From: Hemicordylus capensis
Lineage: Eukaryota; Chordata; Lepidosauria; Squamata; Cordylidae
Assembly: GCF_027244095.1 (NCBI RefSeq)
Contig: NC_069662.1
Location: 9,202,501 to 9,266,500 of the forward strand
DNA: 64,000 nucleotides
Direction: 5' to 3'
Below are positions 62,901 through 64,000 of the stretch, in pieces (position 1 is the first letter of the stretch; the number at the start of each line of letters is the position of its first letter). Below the pieces are notes generated by a model, which saw nothing but the letters and a program-made list of their open reading frames with translations, had not been told where the DNA came from and made no database searches. Position numbers and translations under genes: made by a program.

Positions 62901-63026
62901 CAATTCCTTCTGCACAGCTTGGACATCCTCGCCCAAGGCAGCTCGGGCCGAGCACAGGAGGCTGGCAAGACCGCTCTCTGTCTCGCTGGGCCGCTGGTAA
63001 TAATGGAGCACCACCATAGTGGAGAC
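31877..63026 (-). CDS. PFAS: Phosphoribosylformylglycinamidine synthase (FGAM synthase), 28 coding exons
   Basis: Cytosolic enzyme of step four of purine synthesis (FGAR + Gln + ATP to FGAM + Glu). The predicted protein is 1337 residues; human is 1338. Start ATG at 63017. Exons 5'-3': 62879-63026, 62519-62654, 61830-61935, 60568-60754, 59357-59462, 57362-57502, 56290-56414, 54804-54932, 53578-53709, 53008-53136, 51562-51635, 51174-51330, 50451-50512, 49042-49203, 47412-47537, 46569-46700, 46184-46414, 44312-44492, 43448-43531, 41496-41651, 39532-39651, 38613-38758, 37930-38140, 37697-37788, 36849-36963, 35362-35520, 34510-34662, 31877-32199. All introns are GT-AG, and phases join without a break. 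The first listed exon has an acceptor 9 nt before the ATG, so a noncoding exon lies upstream, unseen. Catalytic Cys1157, His1292 and Glu1294 are present. Confidence 0.97.
32232..32562 (+). mobile_element. tRNA-headed SINE with a MITE inserted
   Basis: Head gggctataactcagtggtag with anticodon-arm and B-box-like 'agttcaatcctgggtattgc', then the shared body and tail. The hAT-like MITE (copy 6, 32366-32503) interrupts it. Confidence 0.85.
32366..32503. mobile_element. hAT-like MITE, copy 6
   Basis: Ends ccaggcctgctcaacttcgg and aagttgagcaggcctgg are near-perfect inverted repeats; inner arms contain tacaattcccataatccc and its complement. Confidence 0.88.
32955..33285 (-). mobile_element. CR1 LINE 3' end
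   Basis: 'gaacagccctgctggatcag' end, 'caccagatgcctctgagaaa' and 'gccatccaagctagtggcta' match the CR1 3' region seen in opposite orientation at 55.2 kb. Confidence 0.85.
33307..33685. mobile_element. hAT MITE with 8-bp target duplication
   Basis: Terminal inverted repeats TAGGGATGTGC and GCACATCCCTA. The flanks CCCAGCAC (33299-33306) and CCTAGCAC (33686-33693) are an 8-bp target duplication with one mismatch. GC-rich interior, no transposase. Confidence 0.88.
33900..34220. repeat. Possible further MITE
   Basis: Text such as 'agcacaaacgttggtctgca' and 'tgtgcagctacacaatctgc' is weakly self-inverted. Ends not fixed. Confidence 0.35.
34234..34371. mobile_element. hAT-like MITE, copy 7
   Basis: Ends caggcctgctcaacttaggc and gaagttgagcagccctg inverted; lies in a PFAS intron. 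Confidence 0.87.
35098..35345. repeat. Unassigned interspersed repeat with GTACAG motifs, copy 1
   Basis: About 245 bp; similar to 44568-44808 and 49697-50243. Ends aggcccagtcacatgttatg and catacagcataatgtctgaa are roughly inverted, so a DNA transposon MITE is likely. Confidence 0.7.
35817..36209. mobile_element. hAT MITE with internal palindrome
   Basis: Ends CAGTGTTTCTCAACC and TTGAGAAACACTG are hAT-type inverted repeats. Inside, two arms of about 40 bp ('gctcatttctaggcaggcag' and complement) are nearly perfect. Flanking 8-mers match at 5 of 8. Confidence 0.82.
36387..36706 (+). mobile_element. tRNA-headed SINE with a MITE inserted
   Basis: Head ggccatagctcagtagcaga to 'gttcaatccctggcatctcc', body, then the tail at 36655-36706. 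MITE copy 8 (about 36512-36645) interrupts it. Confidence 0.85.
36512..36645. mobile_element. hAT-like MITE, copy 8
   Basis: Opposed ggctacaactcccatcatcc and ggagttgtagcccaacatct arms with 'agggctgcacacctg' and 'aaagttgtgcagctg' outside. Confidence 0.85.
38349..38475. mobile_element. hAT-like MITE, copy 9
   Basis: Ends ttctcaagcttgggtcctcc and ccaaggttgagaact; opposed arms in a PFAS intron. Confidence 0.85.
38801..39101 (-). mobile_element. 5S-derived SINE, near full length
   Basis: Reverse complement with tail, body and 5S-like head ('ccctgcttagctaagggga' and 'gtctcccattcagatgcaac'). Confidence 0.88.
39918..40375 (-). mobile_element. CR1 tail split by an L2-type tail repeat
   Basis: CR1 3' text at 39918-40004 resumes at about 40271-40375 ('catgccctccttcctgctgt', 'actcagaggcatcctgcctt'). 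The gap (about 40005-40265, plus) is an L2-like 3' UTR with 'gattgtgagccctttgggga' and an AATC/AATA tail. Confidence 0.8.
40782..40963 (-). mobile_element. tRNA-headed SINE
   Basis: Reverse complement: tail at 40782-40830, body, and head 'gctctagcaatgagctacag' with the B-box-like 'gggattgaacctggga'. Confidence 0.85.
40982..41062 (-). pseudogene. tRNA-Leu (AAG) pseudogene
   Basis: Minus-strand text keeps the tRNA-Leu layout, including GGTCTAAAGTGCTAGATTAAGG and GGGGGCATGGGTTTGAAT, but the acceptor no longer pairs, the D-arm and anticodon stem are damaged, and the B box reads GGTTTGAAT. It lies in a PFAS intron, about 16 bp left of a 5S-derived SINE. Confidence 0.8.
41078..41370 (+). mobile_element. 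5S-derived SINE, near full length
   Basis: 'ggtcttgtggtagcaagcat', 5S-like 'gctaagcagggtccaccctg' and 'gaatgggagactac', then body and tail. Confidence 0.9.
42508..42622. mobile_element. hAT-like MITE, copy 10
   Basis: Opposed ggactacaactccaatccc and attatgggagttgtagtcca arms; part of the segment duplicated from 7.6-8.3 kb. Confidence 0.85.
42927..43008 (-). tRNA. tRNA-Ser (AGA) in a PFAS intron, altered B box
   Basis: 82 nt with loop CTAGAAA giving AGA and all stems paired; the variable arm GGTCTCCCCG is the standard one. The T loop reads GGTTTGAATCC in place of GGTTCGAATCC, changing the near-invariant C56 that pairs with G19 and belongs to the Pol III B box. So it may be weak or inactive. 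It is on the same strand as PFAS. Confidence 0.8.
43064..43122. mobile_element. hAT-like MITE fragment, copy 11
   Basis: One arm only: 'ctgtggctgggaatggtaat' to 'ttaggaatccctgttct'. Confidence 0.7.
43976..44063 (+). mobile_element. SINE tail fragment
   Basis: 'gctgccagtcagtgtagaca' and 'gatgggccaatggtctgact' tail text only. Confidence 0.8.
44568..44808. repeat. Unassigned GTACAG-rich repeat, copy 2
   Basis: Same family as 35098-35345 ('ggcccattcacatgttatgt' ... 'catacagcataatgtccaaa'). Confidence 0.7.
45375..45600 (-). mobile_element. L2-type LINE 3' tail
   Basis: Reverse complement of the tail repeat: 'ctatacctcccttccaaaaa', 'gggctcacaatctaaaaaga', 'gagggccagttactctcccc'. Confidence 0.75.
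45742..45782. repeat. (GT)n microsatellite
   Basis: About 20 uninterrupted GT units in a PFAS intron. Confidence 0.95.
46741..46872. mobile_element. hAT-like MITE, copy 12, with a perfect 102-bp palindrome
   Basis: Positions 46757-46858 are a perfect inverted repeat with 51-bp arms and no spacer (centre ATGG|CCAT). Each arm holds ggactacaactcccatcatc. The best-preserved member of the family here. Confidence 0.93.
47750..47883. mobile_element. hAT-like MITE, copy 13
   Basis: Ends agggctacacaacttcagcc and caaagttgtgtggccctgg inverted. Confidence 0.87.
47910..47981. repeat. Compound (CAAT)n (CT)n (CA)n microsatellite
   Basis: CAAT units, then CT, then CA units in direct succession. Confidence 0.9.
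49216..49290. repeat. (GAGAA)15 microsatellite at a PFAS splice acceptor
   Basis: Fifteen perfect GAGAA units. On the minus strand they read as TTCTC units that lead into the acceptor of the exon at 49042-49203. Confidence 0.95.
49697..50243. repeat. Unassigned GTACAG-rich repeat, copy 3, split by a SINE
   Basis: Left part 49697-49878 and right part 50169-50243 match the other copies; the Sauria-type SINE lies between. Confidence 0.7.
49879..50165 (+). mobile_element. Sauria-type SINE with Bov-B-like tail
   Basis: tRNA-like head with B-box-like 'ggtttgaatccccgctgg', body 'gcagcagcgatataggaaga', a partly duplicated 'cccctcctgt(g/a)ttctacca' block, and tail 'ccaggagtcgaaattgactt' like Bov-B/RTE ends. 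Flanking AGTCATCC on both sides is a likely target duplication. Confidence 0.87.
50914..51028. mobile_element. hAT-like MITE, copy 14
   Basis: Opposed ggactacaactcccataatc and ctgggagttgtagtccacaa arms. Confidence 0.85.
51667..51755 (+). mobile_element. SINE tail fragment
   Basis: 'agttgctgccagtaagttac' to 'atggcagtttcttatgttct'. Confidence 0.8.
52251..52541 (-). mobile_element. 5S-derived SINE, near full length
   Basis: Reverse complement with tail, body and 5S-like head 'accctgcttagctaaggggg'. Confidence 0.88.
52860..52940 (-). mobile_element. tRNA-headed SINE fragment
   Basis: 'gggactgaacctggaacctt' and 'gctgtaccactgagttacca' are the reverse of a tRNA-like head. Confidence 0.7.
53307..53548 (-). 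mobile_element. tRNA-derived SINE with (ATT)n tail
   Basis: Reverse complement of the element at 2480; A/T tail at 53313-53338, head at 53500-53548 with 'gatttgaactcgggtctccc'. Confidence 0.85.
53800..53998 (+). mobile_element. CR1 LINE 3' end
   Basis: 'gcatctggtgggccactgtg', 'gaggatgctggactacatag' and 'gggcctgatccagcaaaact' match the CR1 terminus. Confidence 0.8.
54205..54480 (+). mobile_element. L2-type LINE 3' tail
   Basis: 'gagagcaactggccctatcc', 'gactgtgagccttttgggga' and a closing AT-rich end. Confidence 0.75.
55206..55520 (+). mobile_element. CR1 LINE, ORF2 C-terminus
   Basis: Translation contains [39 protein letters not shown] and [11 protein letters not shown] followed by a stop, the conserved CR1 ORF2 end. 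Confidence 0.88.
55600..56090 (-). mobile_element. L2-clade LINE, ORF2 C-terminal fragment
   Basis: Minus-strand frames hold [55 protein letters not shown] and [15 protein letters not shown], matching the L2 reverse transcriptase end. More than one frame is needed, so it is decayed. Confidence 0.85.
56882..57103 (-). mobile_element. tRNA-derived SINE
   Basis: Reverse complement of the element at 2480 ('ccaaggagcccagagccatg', 'gatttgaactcaggtctccc', 'accactacaccacacta'). Confidence 0.85.
57660..57750. repeat. Degenerate AAAGTAACT repeat
   Basis: Overlapping 'taaagtaac/aagtaaagta' units with internal inverted matches. Confidence 0.75.
58018..58426 (+). mobile_element. tRNA-headed SINE with nested insertions
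   Basis: Head at 58018-58085 with 'gtcactggtagagcatctgc', tail at 58395-58426. MITE copy 15 (58144-58365) sits inside, itself interrupted at about 58162-58246 by an L2-type tail. Confidence 0.82.
58144..58365. mobile_element. hAT-like MITE, copy 15, interrupted
   Basis: Ends ccaggcctgctcaactta and aagtcgagcaaccctg; arms 'ggactacaactcccataacc' and 'attatgggaattgcaggcca'. Confidence 0.82.
58434..58713 (-). mobile_element. 5S-derived SINE
   Basis: Reverse complement with tail, shortened body and head 'ccctgcttagttaaggggac'. Confidence 0.87.
58751..59127. mobile_element. MITE with long inverted arms
   Basis: gttcacatgatggaaatct and ggatttccctcatgtgaat are inverted, as are inner blocks such as 'gtgatcagtgcgagacag' with 'ctgtctcgttctcgatcac'. 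Superfamily not fixed. Confidence 0.75.
59188..59262. mobile_element. hAT-like MITE fragment, copy 16
   Basis: 'ccattgtggctggggaagcc' to 'gaatctgagaagccctgac'; one arm only. Confidence 0.65.
59652..60147 (+). mobile_element. 5S-derived SINE split by a tRNA-derived SINE
   Basis: 5S-headed SINE at 59652-59876 continues at about 60091-60147; the element between is the 2480-type SINE. Confidence 0.87.
59879..60090 (+). mobile_element. tRNA-derived SINE nested in a 5S-derived SINE
   Basis: Head gtggtgtagtggctagagtg with the B-box-like 'gagttcaaatccccattcag', ending 'agcgggatataaaatgtaaa'. Confidence 0.88.
60235..60410 (+). mobile_element. L2-type LINE 3' tail
   Basis: 'gcagggggagagcaactgtc', 'gactgtgagccatttaggga'; ends in an A/T-rich stretch. 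Confidence 0.72.
60901..60975 (+). mobile_element. 5S-derived SINE head fragment
   Basis: Head only: 'ggtcttgtggcagcaagcat' and 'gctaagcagggtccaccctg'. Confidence 0.82.
62022..62420. mobile_element. MITE with CCCATTC-type inverted ends
   Basis: Left gcccattccagacgtctcag and the complement of the right 'tgacatctgaactgggt' are imperfect inverted repeats, with 'caaacaacaatttgg' / 'ccaaaccacaatttgg' inside. Confidence 0.7.
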
Positions 63027-63466
63027 CTACAGGAGAGAGAACAGCTGGCAAATGAAGCCGATCCGGTCAGCGGTTTTCTTAAGGGCCTCGCTTTTGCTAA
63101 GGAGGAGACGGATGGAACCCTGGACTACCTGGAACAATGGGGGGATCTTTCCAGCCTCTATCTGGAAAGCTCTGGAGCAGGAGAGACCATCCTTGCACAA
63201 GGCAGGCTGTCCCTAGGGGTTCCTCCAGCTTTCATTTTGTCCCTCCACACCCCACAATCCACTTTCCTCCAGCCTCACAGCCCTACTTATGTGTATTTGA
63301 GACAGGCAGAAACAAAGGCCAACTTGTTAGAGCAAAAATCTAGCAGGCAGTCAACAGGTCAGCGCCCTCCGAATCACTCACACTGCTTGCTTCAGCCAGG
63401 TAAGGCTTAGGGAGCGTCTCCCAATTCTCCACCTCACAAACTGCACAAATACGATTGCACATACAA

Positions 63467-63539
63467 AGATGGGAAACTCAGTCGGCACAGCATGAAAGTC
63501 TTAATCTCAGGGCCGTAGGTTCGAGCCCCATATTGGGCG
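63467..63539 (+). pseudogene. tRNA-Lys (CTT) pseudogene
   Basis: About 73 nt matching tRNA-Lys-CTT from CTCAGTCGG to the 3' end (GTTCGAGCCCC, TTGGGCG), but the 5' acceptor and D-arm start are lost and the anticodon stem is altered. A 5S-derived SINE starts about 17 bp to the right. Confidence 0.85.
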
Positions 63540-63555
63540 ATAAGAGTTTCTGGGA

Positions 63556-63861
63556 GGAGAGCCGGTCTTGTGGAAGCAAGCATGACTTGTCCCCTTTGCT
63601 AAGCAGGGTCCACCCTGGTTTGCATTTGAATGGGAGTCTATGTGTGTGAGCACTATAAGCTATTCCGCTCAGGGGATGGGTCTGCTCTGGGAAGAGCATC
63701 TGCATGCTTGCATGAAGAGTGTTCCAAGTTCCCTCCCTGGCATCTCCAAGGTAGGGCTGATTCTTCTACAACCCTGGAGAAGCCGCTGCCAGTCCGTGAA
63801 GACAATACTGAACTAGATGGACCTATGTTCTAAGTTGGTATAAGGCAGCTTCCTATGTTCC
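63556..63861 (+). mobile_element. 5S-derived SINE, near full length
   Basis: 'ccggtcttgtggaagcaagc', 5S-like 'gctaagcagggtccaccctg' and 'gaatgggagtc', body and tail to 'ttcctatgttc'. Confidence 0.9.
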
Positions 63862-63959
63862 TATGATGCCAGCAGGAACTTTGTTTCTGCTCTCTTTGGC
63901 CTCGATCGAACTAAAGTTAGTCATTATTTGTTCTACTCACAGAAATGGGTTTGATGTGC

Positions 63960-64000
63960 TCTACTGGCCCTAGCCAACCCCAGCAAAGCATCCCTCCAGT
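63960..64000 (+). mobile_element. L2-type LINE 3' tail, cut by the window end
   Basis: 'tactggccctagccaacccc' and 'catccctccagt' match the start of the tail repeat at 54.2 kb. Confidence 0.6.

Larger units (their letters stand above)
59357..63026 (-). other. PFAS: PFAS N-terminal PurS-like domain and linker (exons 1-5)
   Basis: Exon 1 encodes [16 protein letters not shown] through [10 protein letters not shown]. Exons 2-3 carry [24 protein letters not shown] and [17 protein letters not shown], matching the PurS-like domain that bridges substrate channels. Exon 4 ([16 protein letters not shown]) and exon 5 ([18 protein letters not shown]) are the helical linker, ending ECFDLAQSN. Confidence 0.9.

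Noticed and set aside
62733-63410. 225-codon plus-strand frame
   Set aside because: Antisense to the first PFAS coding exon and its flanks; no motif.

Overview
The window is nuclear DNA from a vertebrate, almost certainly a squamate reptile (lizard-like). The main signs are intron-rich gene structure, many SINEs with a 5S-rRNA-derived head, a tRNA-headed SINE with a Bov-B-like tail (Sauria type), CR1 and L2 LINE pieces, and dense hAT-type MITEs. The species cannot be named from the sequence alone.

Layout. From 1 to about 31 kb lies a mixed histone/tRNA gene cluster. It holds four replication-dependent histone genes: H3 on the minus strand at 0.5-0.9 kb, a divergent H2B/H2A pair at 20.7-21.8 kb, and H3 on the plus strand at 23.4-23.8 kb. 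Each is intronless and followed by the histone stem-loop. Fourteen tRNA genes are spread over the same interval: Asn-GTT, Leu-AAG, Lys-CTT x2, Leu-TAG, Ser-AGA, Ile-TAT with an intron, Gly-TCC, Ile-AAT x2, Leu-CAG, initiator Met, Ser-GCT and Val-TAC. Between them sit a non-autonomous Helitron (3.3-4.4 kb), a Tigger-like element, a CR1 LINE fragment and a broken gamma-type endogenous retrovirus region (11.9-18.5 kb).

From 31.5 to 63.03 kb the minus strand carries one large host gene, PFAS (phosphoribosylformylglycinamidine synthase). All 28 coding exons could be placed with GT/AG borders and compatible phases, giving an open 1337-residue protein. The 5' noncoding exon and promoter are not seen and probably lie right of 63.03 kb or outside the window. 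The PFAS introns are packed with MITEs, SINEs and LINE tails, plus a second tRNA-Ser-AGA copy that arrived by duplication from the tRNA cluster.

How the parts relate. Histone and tRNA genes are high-demand genes of growing cells, and PFAS makes purines for nucleic acid synthesis, but nothing in the sequence shows shared regulation. From memory, human PFAS on 17p13.1 also lies near a tRNA cluster with similar isoacceptors, whereas human histone clusters lie elsewhere. The histone genes are therefore the unexpected part of the neighbourhood. The most interesting signals are: a Helitron with HeliBat-like ends and internal inverted and tandem repeats; the tRNA-Ser copy in PFAS with a changed B box; about 16 hAT-like MITEs each carrying opposed THAP11/ZNF143-like motifs; two near-identical H3 genes in unrelated flanks; SINEs with different Pol III heads on one body; and a GAGAA microsatellite that supplies the polypyrimidine tract of a PFAS splice acceptor.
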